The translations under genes and the position numbers were made by a program. Positions 1 through 11,426 of a DNA stretch of 64,000 bases are shown in pieces. Source of the stretch: Turritopsis dohrnii (taxonomy: Eukaryota; Cnidaria; Hydrozoa; Anthoathecata; Oceaniidae); assembly GCA_027922465.2 (NCBI GenBank), contig BQMF02000020.1:744001-808000 (forward strand), read 5' to 3'. Every line of letters starts with the position of its first letter. The first letter of the stretch is position 1. The notes under the pieces are model-generated. The model saw nothing but the letters and a program-made list of their open reading frames with translations, searched no databases and was not told the origin of the DNA.

Positions 1-54
1 CAGTAACTTGGTCAATTCTAAAATCGAAGTCTGAGTCTTTGCGTACATCTCTCT

Positions 55-543
55 TCAATGACTTAGAACCTTTACTTTACTTAGAACTTTTTGCTGTGGG
101 AGGGATAAAGTTAGAGTCAAGGAATTGATTGTCAGTCCTAGGAACTCTATCTCTTTGCACGGAACACAAGCACTGATTTTGCTAGATTGATGACAAACAC
201 CAGATTTTGAAGGAGAAATATGGTTGTGTCTCTTGCCATGGCTGTTTCTTCCCAAGTCCTCCCTATTACTAAAATGTCGTCCAGGTAGATTACTATCAAT
301 ATATTCAACCTGCGCAGAACAGCCATTGGGACTTTTAAAAGTTTCGTAAATATACGAGGAGCTGGCCCCAAACCAAAAAAAGACACAGAAATTGGTAAGG
401 ATTCCCTTCCCATAAAAAACGAACACATCTCTTGGAATCTTCGTGGAGAGGAAGGCAAAAGTCCGAAAGGCAGCATACGCACAATGTGGACAAAAGTGTG
501 AAAGGACTGTTCTCATTTTATGCTCAGAATCATGAAATAACAA
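55..543 (-). pseudogene. DIRS-type reverse transcriptase fragment, frameshifted
   Basis: The minus strand carries a reverse-transcriptase palm segment. The frame from 482 down to 147 contains the FGLGPAPRIFTKLLK stretch followed by the catalytic YLDDILV motif. The homology then shifts near 160 into a second frame, which contains KEIEFLGLTINS and continues to about 58. This order, including the FLG...NS segment after YLDD, is typical of DIRS (tyrosine-recombinase) retrotransposons. No recombinase or repeat end is visible, and the piece starts near the window edge, so it is a partial, dead copy. Confidence 0.7.
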
Positions 544-878
544 AGAGCAAAACTATTATTTTTGTTGACGATTACCAAGTAATGGCATGTTTAATCGTGC
601 AATAATTAACGATAAATCACGAGTACCTTATCGGCCCTTATTAATTGTAATTTGTTGTAATTTGTCCGAATCCGCAGGACCAAGTATAATGTCACATGCT
701 GCATGGCATTGGTCAACAGTAATCATGATAATATGTATAATCCAAAAAAAGTACAGTAATATTAGCTAATTCCGGGTAAACAATAATGTTGCACTGTATG
801 CAGTCAGTTGGTTAAAACTGACAAGGCAAAAATGTCTACAGCAGGTTCAATCAATAGTATGCTTGGTATTGTGCAATC

Positions 879-1593
879 ATGGAGGTATAAAACAGAAGGA
901 GAACGAACTCTTATTTTTCTATTATTCAGATAATGACTATTCTATTCATTGCGGTATCACTTTGATGTCATCCGTGATGCGCTTTTGGCTGGTTGTCGGT
1001 GAAACGAATACTTTTTTAAAAATTAACGACAATTTAAAAACCAAATATCATCCATTATAACAACGGATCAACTTGCTGCATAGTGACAAGCAGATTATTA
1101 AACCTAAAGCTTCCTTGAGAAACAAATGAAAATCTATGTTTTTATACAGAGTTGAAGATATCGCGTAATTGATGTATAAGTTCCAATCTACATATCTTCT
1201 GACTTAAATGCGCCTCGATAGTGCCGCGCTACGTGCAAAAACTTAGGATTAGTCTCTCTTCAAAAACTGAAGCTCGGCGAAACTGCTTGAGGGGATCACG
1301 AGATATATAGACCTAAATTTGCAATGTTTTCGTTGCATGTTTGTGACGTTTTTGCATAATTCTCCCAATTCCTACAGATTATGCATGCTAAGAACTTTAC
1401 CCTAACGATCTTTAATCACATTGGAGAATTGATATGAACGAAATTTTCACGCAAGAACGCCAAAATTATTAAAATTATGCAAGATGATAGCAATTATATG
1501 TTATTACACACTGAGGACTTAAACAATGCAGCGCATCACGGATAGTACAATAGCAGATTTTGAGTTCGTTCTCCTTCTGTTTTATACCTCCAT
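879..1593. repeat. Imperfect inverted repeat (arms 879-984 and 1531-1593)
   Basis: The 32 bases at 879-910 are repeated in inverse orientation at 1562-1593. The next conserved block, ATCCGTGATGCGCT near 968-982, is matched inversely near 1531-1545. The left arm therefore has extra bases between the two blocks, and about 550 bp separate the arms. This looks like a decayed foldback element. Confidence 0.55.
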
Positions 1594-2756
1594 GGTGCAA
1601 TATACTTGGTATTTCGATAGTTTGTTTGGTATTTCTCAATGCAAGTATGGTCAGCTAGGGACTTGCTGATAAACCTCACACCACAGACCTCACTTTTATT
1701 ACGATACCTCTGGATATAAACCTCCAAGAAAGCAAATGGGAGGATAAATGAGTACTGAGGAAAGCTTACCAAAAGATAGAAGTTTCAAATGCTGAAGTTA
1801 GAAATGAGAGTTTGCATAATATTATATCTTTCTTACCGCAGTTACAACCGTTCGCTAGAAATTTCTCGTGGATGAGACCTCGTGGAACGAAAAACGGGCA
1901 TAATACGCATGCGTGCATGTATTTCATGTAACTGCACGCACGAAATTTAGAAAAACTGCTAGGTTTAGAGACAGTAAGAAACAAGAAATGCTTTGCATAT
2001 TTACAAATGGCGTTAAGGAAGACTTTTAGATTAACATAAAAAATAATATAGATTTGGTGATGCGAAATGCACCCAAAATCAACATAACTGAAATCAGTAA
2101 TTTGTGCTTTAGTTTGATTATAAGTTATTAAGGTATAAGTTAAGAGTTATTTGACAATATGGTATGCACCTTGTTTTTTATTTACAAACATTCTTGACCT
2201 GAATTGACATATTCAAGACCAGTATATATATCAAAAGTCTTTATATACAAAATTCGAAAAAAGATTGAATGATTTATGACATTAACTTACTATCATACAA
2301 ACTCCAGGGCATTGTGAAGCTTTGTATATATGAACTAATCGTGTAATGTAATGATGTAAAATTCATCTGAAGGACCTAAAACGTTTTTTCTTTGAGGACG
2401 AAAAATAATAAGTCTGATCTTTCAGATGTTAGAGTGATTATGACATACGTAAATCATATGCTTTTAACATTCGATATATGTATGTTTAGATCTCCCTAAT
2501 TCCTACATTGTAAACATGAAAAGTTAACGATCACGAACAATACATGATCCAAACTTACAAAAATCTGCACCAAGAATATAGAACTGAAAGCAGAAGTTTG
2601 TGTTGAATGCAGGTTATGCATTGTTTTGAATTTGTAGTTGCCATGGTGCATCGTAGTAATTAGTAAAAGTTAAAAACTGATATCATCGATGATAAAAGGT
2701 TAATTAAAACAAAAAGCCAAACCAAATGATGGCATACAAATTCATTTACATAGCTA

Positions 2757-2896
2757 CATAGTGATGCAGTAGACAGACACTCTTGATGCTGGAGCTGAGA
2801 AGGACATTATTGAGCTGAGTTGTACTAATCCAGGGCTTAAAAGCAATACAACCCACACGTGTGTAAAACGATGGCATAGTGATGCAGTAGACGGAC
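2757..2896 (+). repeat. Direct repeat, 22-bp units at 2757 and 2874
   Basis: The unit CATAGTGATGCAGTAGAC plus a few bases occurs at about 2757-2778 and again at about 2874-2896, just outside the left end of the inverted-repeat element that starts at 2897. Confidence 0.5.
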
Positions 2897-3363
2897 AATG
2901 GTCAGTTAGCACCTTGATAACCATTAAGTGAAATCATTCTTTCTGTTATCACAATAAGAAACAATACAAAGTCTTAAATGTAATAAAATATCCCAACATA
3001 AATACAGTGTGTTTCGTAATGTTGGAAATGGAAATTACATTTTTCCAAGACATTTTCCTTAATACAAAAACCACTTTTTCATTTTTCACAAAAACATACT
3101 AGCCGAAAGAGCTTGAAAATGGCTTTCCATTGATGTAAAAATTATTTTGAAATTTGGTATATTCATTTAAAAAAACAGCTTTAAAATTTCCATTTCCAAC
3201 ATTACGAAACACACTGTATAAAGTTGCACAAAATGCAAAGGGCTTTTTTTTGTGACAATAACATTTTCCTTCCATAAGGTGTTTCTCTACGTGATTTCTT
3301 TTTAATAAAACCGTGCAATCAACGATTTCTTAATGGTCATTAATGAGGTGCTAACTGACCATT
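2897..3363. mobile_element. Small non-autonomous inverted-repeat element (about 467 bp)
   Basis: The left end at 2897-2928 begins AATGGTCAGTTAGCACCT. It is matched in inverse orientation by the right end at 3329-3363, with a 3-bp indel. There is no coding frame inside. A second inverted-repeat element (3005-3216) sits within it, so the outer element was probably there first. No clear target duplication is visible. Confidence 0.5.
3005..3216. mobile_element. MITE with perfect terminal inverted repeats and TA flanks
   Basis: The ends CAGTGTGTTTCGTAATG... form a perfect inverted repeat (3002-3036 against 3185-3219, TA included). TA lies on both sides (3003-3004 and 3217-3218), as expected for a Tc1/mariner-type TA target duplication. 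It is 212 bp long with no open frame, so any movement depended on a transposase supplied elsewhere. It is nested in the 2897-3363 element. Confidence 0.7.
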
Positions 3364-4946
3364 AAAAATCATCGCTCTGATGAACACAAGAAATTTGCTT
3401 TTTCTTCTTCACTGATGTTTTTTACGTTGCAATTTTTATATCATTGGAAAACTTATAAAATTTCGCGTCTGATGGTATCGGTATAAATATTTATGAAAAA
3501 TGTTTCACATATAAAAAGTAATCTACACTCAAACTCGGAGTCCCGCTTTTTGTGAATCACAGTGTAGTGAATGAATTCGAAAATCTGAATTTCAACTTTG
3601 TGTTTCGTGCTGCAATTATGACTGAATGCAATAACCTTCAGGCAGTTCTAATAGTCAGGGTATTCGAAAGAATGGAAATGTTTTCTGCCATGAATAAAAT
3701 GTTTTAAAAACTGAACTTAGTTGCCTTTTTGTCTTATTCTCATTGATAACAGTCAAAAAAAACATTTTTAACTGACCAAAACCATGAATTAATTACAGAT
3801 AATTTGATGTCCCATTTTTTTTGGCTAAAAATCGGCGTGTGTTAAAAATTGAAATGATAGTTTTATCTTCATATCTTTTTAACGAATGAACCAAATTTAT
3901 TGCATGGTGCATCAAAATTTAAGTTACGCCATTCTCTTTAAGATTAAATATATGTTTATTTCTAAAAATATTGTAGTTTTCGAGAAATGTTTTTTCAAAC
4001 ACCTGGACTTTTGTTTGGCGCACCCGGTACGATATTAATGCTGAGCAACAAATTAAGCGACATTACTAGCTACTAAAAATGGTCATTTTTTAAGCAACAG
4101 TACTAACGTTCAAGCTTGGTTGCGTAAATTTATTTTTACGTTAATTTATTCTATTATAAAATCGGCAACATCATACATCGATGGAAAGGAAGATTTTATG
4201 GTGACCTAACGTTTTCAGCGCCAACTAAAAACAAATTTTGGTGTGAATTCACTACCAAATGTTTTGGGAAATTGTCAGATTAATGAACGGCTGAAATTAT
4301 AGAGCACCTCCTAAAAACATAGTAAGAACAAAAAGACAGGCTCCAAAACTAAGAAAACCCGTCACTAGACCGAAGTAAAGTGTTTCTTCTTAAAAAACGT
4401 GTACACACCCATGAACCCTAAAGTTTGAAGATATGGAAAGTTTAGAATCAGTGAAAATTTTACCGGTTTAATGTTTTCGTGAAAACCTTCAAGATTCTTT
4501 ACTTTATCGATGAAATTTTCATCGATTATCAACGACAGAAAACAAAACCCCTTCATCACACCAAATCTGTAGCAAGCTAAGTTGATGCTTTTTATGAGAA
4601 ATTAAATTTTTATGACATATATTTACGACATTTACTTTATTTACACAGAGAAACGGTATCTTTGGGAAAATGTATCGCCAAGTTCTTTGTTACGTATGTA
4701 ATGGATGGTCTATTCACTAGGCTAACATAATTTAATCTTGATTAGCGATATTTCGCAGATGAAGCGTTGTTTTTTTTCTGTTTGGGTTAACGAGAGCATT
4801 CTTGCGTGGCGTCACGTTCTTGCAACCAAAACGTTTTGTGATGATATGTCAACTGAGTCATTCTTAAACTATTAAACTTTTAAATGCTCTGCTTATCAAA
4901 ACTTTATCCTTCGTTATGATATCCGATCGGAAAGATATCGGATTAT

Positions 4947-6209
4947 TTATAGTCTCATAGTTTCGCCGTTTTGTAGTAACAAACTCGATCGTATACCGTC
5001 AGTCATCATCAAGCTGTTCCGTGTCGGCATCATATTATCGACATGTTCGCCATTCTGTCGGCTCGACTTTTCTTTTCTTAAAATTCTCAAGACGTCACCG
5101 TACATCGGAAGGTTGATCGCTTTTATGAAATTCAAGTACTCCAATTCACGCATCGTCAGCTGTCGCACGACACCGCCAACGTCTTTGGTACTCACACACA
5201 AACACACAAGACACACGAGGGAAGCTAGTTTAATGAGTAAACCGATAATGGATACAGTGATACTTATGATGAACAGAAACCAGAGGACTATCAAAACGTA
5301 TTGATACAAAACGTTGGGACTGATCTCGCAAATGAACTTGTTGGTGTTTAGAAAGGAGAATCGCACCTCCTTCATGCCTTCTGTTATCTCGCAAAACCCC
5401 ATTGTAGGCAGCAACAAATTGCCAGGTTTGGGAAGACTGCGTGCATTACTGTAGTCGTACGCCTGGGTGTTGTTGAGGGCGGCCCAGTTCAACCATTTAA
5501 CGCCATAGTTTTGATATTTGTAATTTAGCAAGCGATTTGTAAAATCGAAACTTGTTACGTTGACAATTACGTAGGCGACTTTTACGCCGAGATTTAGTAG
5601 CGTCGTCAGTTTCAGTTTTATCGGTCCTCCATTCATCGAATGGTTGAAGTAATTTTCGACAATCTTTACGGCGTCGTGTTTTTCGGAATGGTTGGTCTTT
5701 AAATGCGATTTCAAACTGATCATGTCGGTGTTAATCACTCGGAATAATATATACGGCACGTAGTACAAGACGGCCAAACTGGCGATGAAAAATGGAAAGT
5801 ACTGATATTGGACGAAAAAGATTTTCGTCATAGGTGCGCAGTTATTTTCAAGAAGGTTTGTCGCTTTGTTAATTTGCCGACACATTTTTCCGTTAGGATA
5901 TATGCCGTCTAACTCGAGGTCTTTCGGTAAACCATAATAACCCGATTCCGACATACGATCTATCAACTCTTCGTAAATGTAAAATCCCTGGATCCAACAC
6001 GCACTGTGAACAAAATCATCAGACATGTGAGATTTTGACGAAATGATACACGACACTTTGTCACTAAAGAAATCGACGCTCATTATGAACGACGAGATAA
6101 TGAACATTTTAACCATGAATATCCGACTGAATTGATCCGTGATGTCGTCATGACGAAATTTCATCTTGATGGAAAGGACATCTTTGATACTTCCGGTTAT
6201 CAACGTCAT
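4947..6209 (-). CDS. Innexin gap-junction / hemichannel subunit
   Basis: This uninterrupted 420-codon frame encodes an innexin, the four-pass membrane subunit of invertebrate gap junctions. The residues QYQYFPFF (about 133-140), at the end of extracellular loop 1 and the start of TM2, correspond to the innexin signature YYQWVPxx. Hydrophobic segments lie at about 27-48, 137-158, 202-224 and 300-333. Loop-1 cysteines occur in SACWIQGF, KMCRQI and NNCAPM; loop-2 cysteines occur in GFCEIT and FICEIS. The cytosolic tail is about 85 residues. The length is usual for the family. There is no intron. Both loops carry cysteines, so a channel role is likely, but paralogue identity cannot be given from sequence reading alone. 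Confidence 0.9.
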   Translation of the reverse strand: MTLITGSIKDVLSIKMKFRHDDITDQFSRIFMVKMFIISSFIMSVDFFSDKVSCIISSKSHMSDDFVHSACWIQGFYIYEELIDRMSESGYYGLPKDLELDGIYPNGKMCRQINKATNLLENNCAPMTKIFFVQYQYFPFFIASLAVLYYVPYILFRVINTDMISLKSHLKTNHSEKHDAVKIVENYFNHSMNGGPIKLKLTTLLNLGVKVAYVIVNVTSFDFTNRLLNYKYQNYGVKWLNWAALNNTQAYDYSNARSLPKPGNLLLPTMGFCEITEGMKEVRFSFLNTNKFICEISPNVLYQYVLIVLWFLFIISITVSIIGLLIKLASLVCLVCLCVSTKDVGGVVRQLTMRELEYLNFIKAINLPMYGDVLRILRKEKSSRQNGEHVDNMMPTRNSLMMTDGIRSSLLLQNGETMRL

Positions 6210-8918
6210 GTTAACCTCTTCTCAGTTGACTTCAATCTTGCGCGACAATGCGGTATAGCAGTAATGTTGTCGAGTTTGATAGATTATGTTCGTTTATAAC
6301 TTGGATGTATCAAAATTAAATTCCTTTGCGTAAATTTACGACAGGGGGATTTAAGAATTTGTTTACACAATAATGTATTCACGAAAACCAATAGCAACAC
6401 AAAAGAACAAAAAGGCGTACTTATTTTTCTGCCTGCATGAATCGAAAATAATATTATGTAAACATTATCGAATCTTTATCTTCATCCTCTAAATTAATTT
6501 CATTTTTCTTCTCTCCTGCGCAGATGTTCTTTGAATTCAACACAGAAAATGTGTGGAGGAAATATCAAAAATGGATCTGAGAAGAAGTTTTGAAAAAGTT
6601 TCAATTTGTTACTCTTAAAGAAAATCGTGTTAGATCGTCTATTCACGTCTTACGTGTCACCTATTGCGAAGCGAAAACAAAGTTACGATTCAGTCCTTTT
6701 ATAACTTTAGTTGGTTTCCTACATAATTTAGTTTAATGAATTAACATTTTGAATCGCCAGTTGTTTTGGAAATAGTTTTTCCAGTTTCTTTGGTGTGTCT
6801 TACTTAGTAAGTCAATTGAAACATAGATACACTTTTTACACGAAATCAGCTAAAAGAACAACGACATCTGTGGCTTTAGTGTTGCAATGCTAATGAACAA
6901 AAATTGGAAAATTGTAATTTAACATTACGAAAATCAATCGTCAAAATTCGTTTAACGCACAAATGCTATAATATTTTGTTATAATTCAGATGTGAGGCCT
7001 AGAAAAAACTTTTAAAGAAAGATTGTCCTTAAGTCTGCATAGATCGCAACCTCGAAGGCAGGATCTCTTCGGGGTTTTTTATGTACCGAAGGCAACAGAC
7101 CCTGGGTTCGAGGCCGCATAAACTATCCTATTATGACGAAAGTTTTGTCAGTTATATCAATCGTCAGCATTTGATGAAGTCCGGTTACGAGGTTGTCTTC
7201 ATGTCAACAACGTGTATCGAGAAGACAATCCTGGGAAGGAGTTTGTGAATTTATATGCTATATCTTTTGTTGTATACGAACCTAGGAGCCTGGGTTCGAT
7301 AATAATAATTATTCCCTCAGTTACCAAACAAAATGTGGACGGAGCCTGTGAACATGTGGCGTGTGCAGGAACACTTGGTTAGACAGACTCTCAAATGTAT
7401 AGTGACCAAAGGCTAGGAGTCTCGGTGCCATATTGTCGATGACTAAAGCGCAACTTCCATTAATAAATGATATGTGGAAAAGTTTAATTGTTTTCGAATT
7501 AGAGGCTGTATTGGTTTGCTGTTTAGTATATGTATTCTAGCGTGTGAATTTATTATACATGTATCAGAGAGTGTGTTGCAATCGTTGTCGTCTTTGAGTC
7601 TAAGTTCAATCAAAACCTTTATGCATCACAAGTTAGTATGCTAATAAAAGAGTATGAAAAACACTTTTAAAGAGCAAAAATTATGAATGAATCGGTAAGA
7701 TATCATAGTAACTCGTGAAGACTTTGCTAAATTCAAAAAATATATGCAAATCACTTTCATTGATTTGGTTTTTGTTGCTGTGTCTACAAGAAAACAAACA
7801 CGTTGATGAATCGACCAAACGTTCTACCGATGTTTGCTAACGCTTTTTATTTGTGGTTCATTCAACATGTTCAGTTTTCTGAAACCAAAGTTCCATTTTC
7901 TATTCAAATCATTAAAGCATAAACATAAATGATTTGCACCGGGGGGTAGTGGAACCAGCATGCATAGCAAAGGAAAAAAAAATGGAGAAAAAAAATTTGA
8001 AATATTTTTAATAGTTCCATTGAAAGTTTGTAGAGATAAAAATAACATTAATTTTTTCGAGAAAGAAAGCCCTCACAAAAAATAAAGATGAAATATAGGC
8101 AACTCGTAAATTTTAATGAAATTATGATTTTGTCAAATTTTGAAAAATCATGCTGAAAATGATTGGAATTCGAACGAAAATTCGATAGAGAATTCGAACA
8201 AGTTTTGTACATGTCAAAGCATTAAAATGAATTCTCATGTAAGATTTTTTTTTTGTCAAAAAACATGAAAAAATAATAAAGAAATATTGGGAAAAAACCC
8301 CCCAAAAAAATAAATAAATAAATATTAAAGGTTAAATAATATTAAGATTTATTGAAAACAAAAAAATTCGATATAAATTTTGCGCTAATATCTTTAATTA
8401 ACCCCCGCGGCTATGGCGGTTTAGTTTATTGTTCAACCTGAATTTTGAATTGTTGAAAATCATTCGCTTGACCGAGCAACATCAAACACAAGGTTTAATT
8501 CAGTGATCTAATGGATTGCAAATCTAACACGAAGAATCGTGCAAAGTGAGCTCCACCAGATGTAAACTTTGCAAAGCCTGCAAAATATAATATTTAAGTT
8601 GAGCGTAATTATGGTATGATATTGTTTTTGTTAGAAGAGGAAATAAGTTCATATTGACATGAAGATTTGAGGAGAATTTAAATGAAATGGTTTTACACTA
8701 CACATGCATATATATTAGAGGGAGCTGATTAAAAAAAGGTGCGTTGATGCTTCATTCTTGATGGAATCATGGTCGCTAATTTTATCGTTGTATATATTGT
8801 TTTGAAATTTAACATAAGTTCAAGGAGTAATTGTAGTTTAGCTTTGAATCTCTTCTGACTGAAGTTTACATGTGTATGATGTGCATTTTCTTGTTTAGCC
8901 TGTTGATGTTACTCGAGT
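6210..8918. other. Intergenic region between innexin and the giant gene
   Basis: No convincing coding frame is seen on either strand. Two stretches resemble the T-arm/B-box of tRNA-derived SINEs (CCTGGGTTCGAGGCC near 7101-7115 and CCTGGGTTCGAT near 7288), but no full tRNA fold can be drawn. A 39-bp block at 6948-6986 is repeated exactly in intron 3 of the giant gene. The promoter of that gene must lie here; I recognise no core element in it. Confidence 0.5.
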
Positions 8919-8985
8919 ATGACATTGCATTTCAAATATATTTTACTGTTTTGCTGTATTGTTCTTCTTCATGGAAAGAAAAAAG
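8919..8985 (+). other. Exon 1: start codon and signal peptide of the giant gene
   Basis: The ATG at 8919 opens MTLHFKYILLFCCIVLLHGK, a short basic start, a hydrophobic core and a small-residue end: a typical signal peptide. The exon ends after 22 codons plus one base at a GTAAT donor, and this phase fits exon 2 exactly, giving a lysine-rich junction before RDLSDLKDD. An upstream ATG at 8906 is in another frame and gives no signal peptide. Confidence 0.75.
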
Positions 8986-11395
8986 GTAATAGTCTACTCA
9001 TGTTTTCAATTAAGGTAATGGAGCGAGTAGGAATTGAACCCACGACCTTTCGTCTGCCGGGCGATTGCTCGCTCCTTTAATTTGAACTTCCATTTAAGTG
9101 TCTCGTTAAAATTTGAATTTCACAAACCTCAATCTGAAATAGATACAAAAGCAATGTTTCATGAGATTTCTTTTGTCGCATGTATAATGAAGAAGGCTGA
9201 TTTTTACTAAATCACTCGTTTCCCTCGTTTTTTTTAATCCCGTTTTATTTTTTACATTCTTTAGAAAAGCGTGATTTATCCGACTTAAAGGATGACCCAA
9301 TCCTAAGTTCATTATTTGAAAGTGATGTTAAAGAGACGCGGAAAGACAGATCCACAACCTTTAAAGATGAACTGTTAGCTGCACAAAAAGATAAATCCAA
9401 ACATGACCAACTCAATAGCATACTATTTCCAAATAAACTTGAACAGCGGCGAGAGACGGATCCTTTATCAGAACTAATGAACATGAATAAACAAACCCCT
9501 GAAAGTTATTTGTGGAGTCTGAACTCCAATAAAGATATTAGTAATGACAATGGAAATACTAATGAACGTTTAAAGGAAGTTGCTAAGCAACTAGCAAGTG
9601 GGCAAACTAATGGTAATAACATGGAAACTTTACAATCTGCCGTTAATCCAGCTTTATTTCAATCAAACTATGTCCCACTGCCTGGCGAAGGTATTCCACC
9701 ACAAATAGTGCCAGAAGGTTTGTGAAAATCTATATTTATTCAAATGTGTATCAGGCCTTAATAATGACATTATATATTTGGCAATTTCGTAAAATCAATG
9801 AGCCTGTTACATGAACTCTAGTTACTTATGAGACTTTTTCGAAACTGTTCAACTGAACAGTTACCTCAGAGATTTAAAATCTTTTATTGTACCAAAAGAA
9901 ACATCATTACTTTGCACGGTTATTCCAAGTGTTGATGCGAAGTATCTGATACCTTTACTGAGAAAAATTCATGAAAAACTCTACCAAGTTGTATACAACT
10001 CCTCTATACAAATGTATAGAATAGTTTGGTGTAAACAAAACATGATTTTTCCAAATCTAATGTGAGAGTATTTACTGTTTGTGAGGATTCATTGTTCGAT
10101 GAAAAATACTAATCATATTAAGAGTCTGTTCAAACAAAAACATTAAAAAACATTAATTCCTTTCAGCGCGACGTTCCTATATTCCTATGTATCCAATATT
10201 TAACCAGTATCTATGGCAACGTAATGATTATCCAGATGTTCGGCAATTTATGACGAATAATGCTAGATCTTATATACCTATTACGCCATATACAATAAAT
10301 ACCAGACTGAAAGACATACCTCAAGATATCCCTCACTTTACAATTGGTAATCAAGTGTTTTGTAGCGCCACGCAAAAAGCACACACAACAACATCGTTTA
10401 ACGCACAAATGCTATAATATTTTGTTATAATTTGGATAATAGATATTTCAAATTTCCCACGCAAAAAAGGAGTTTTTTTGAATTTCTGTTTGCTGCATTT
10501 GAAACAACTGGCTTCACGTTTTCATCATATAATGATGAATAGACCAGATTGGATCTAACATTTTTTCTTCATCTTATATTTTAGTTAGTAAGAAAAACAC
10601 TATTCCCCAAGTGAGACCAGCATCGATGCAATCACAAGAAGTCTCAAAGTCAAAGCAACAAAAAAATATAGAGTACAAAAAAAGTTTAATTCCTTTACCA
10701 TTAAACCCGTCAATCACAAATAGTGCTCCATCAAAGACTTCTTATCCAGTTCAGTTGAGAGTAAATTCTCCCAACGAGAAGTTGCGAGGAATCGTTCCGC
10801 ACGTTCCAGAGTACGGTAAGCACGCTACATAAAAACCATTATAGTTATCGAAATAATTTTCTTCGTGTTATTAATGCTACTGCTTAAAGTTTGTATAAAC
10901 GTGCATTTTGAATGGGGTTTATTTCCAGGGGAGACCGTGGAGTCTATTCGACGCGTCCAACAAGCGTTAAACTACCGAAAAAGTTTCATTCCCCAACAAC
11001 CACAAATCGCACCGAACCCTACTATTAATCCAAAATCCAAAAAGTCTGCAATTCCAAAAAAGACTGCACACAACAAAAAACAACAGTCTTCTAAAAAATC
11101 TAAAACACCACAGAACAAAGGGAAGATTTCAGGCGGTAAAACAGGAACGAAAGAGCAGCGACAATTTATCCCATCTCCGCCTGTTCAACAGTTTGTTACA
11201 CAACAACAATATATCCCGTCGTACATTGCAAATTACCAACAACAAAGTCCTTTCTCTATGCAACAAAGCGTTGTCCAACCCTATATTGCTCCTCCAAATG
11301 CAGCTCAGGTTCAAAATATGGACGGTTTACATACTAGACCAATAATTACAGGTAAAAGTTTTAGAACAAAGCAGAGAAGAAAACAAGGAAGTGCT

Positions 11396-11426
<31 letters not shown>

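Larger units (their letters stand above)
544..4946. other. Intergenic stretch with small inverted-repeat elements, no gene seen
   Basis: Only short open frames of 60-78 codons occur, with no recognisable protein similarity and no coding-like composition. The region holds the inverted repeat at 879-1593, a 22-bp direct repeat and two nested inverted-repeat elements, listed separately. I see nothing else in it. Confidence 0.6.

Noticed and set aside
9020..9075. Functional tRNA gene
   Set aside because: Only 56 bases between the acceptor-stem ends, no D arm and no stable anticodon stem.
10347..10417. Continuation of exon 3 to a stop, which would end the giant protein early
   Set aside because: The donor at 10347 joins exactly in phase to an exon with another K-K-x-x-I-P motif; the continuation includes the 39-bp repeat seen in noncoding DNA at 6948.
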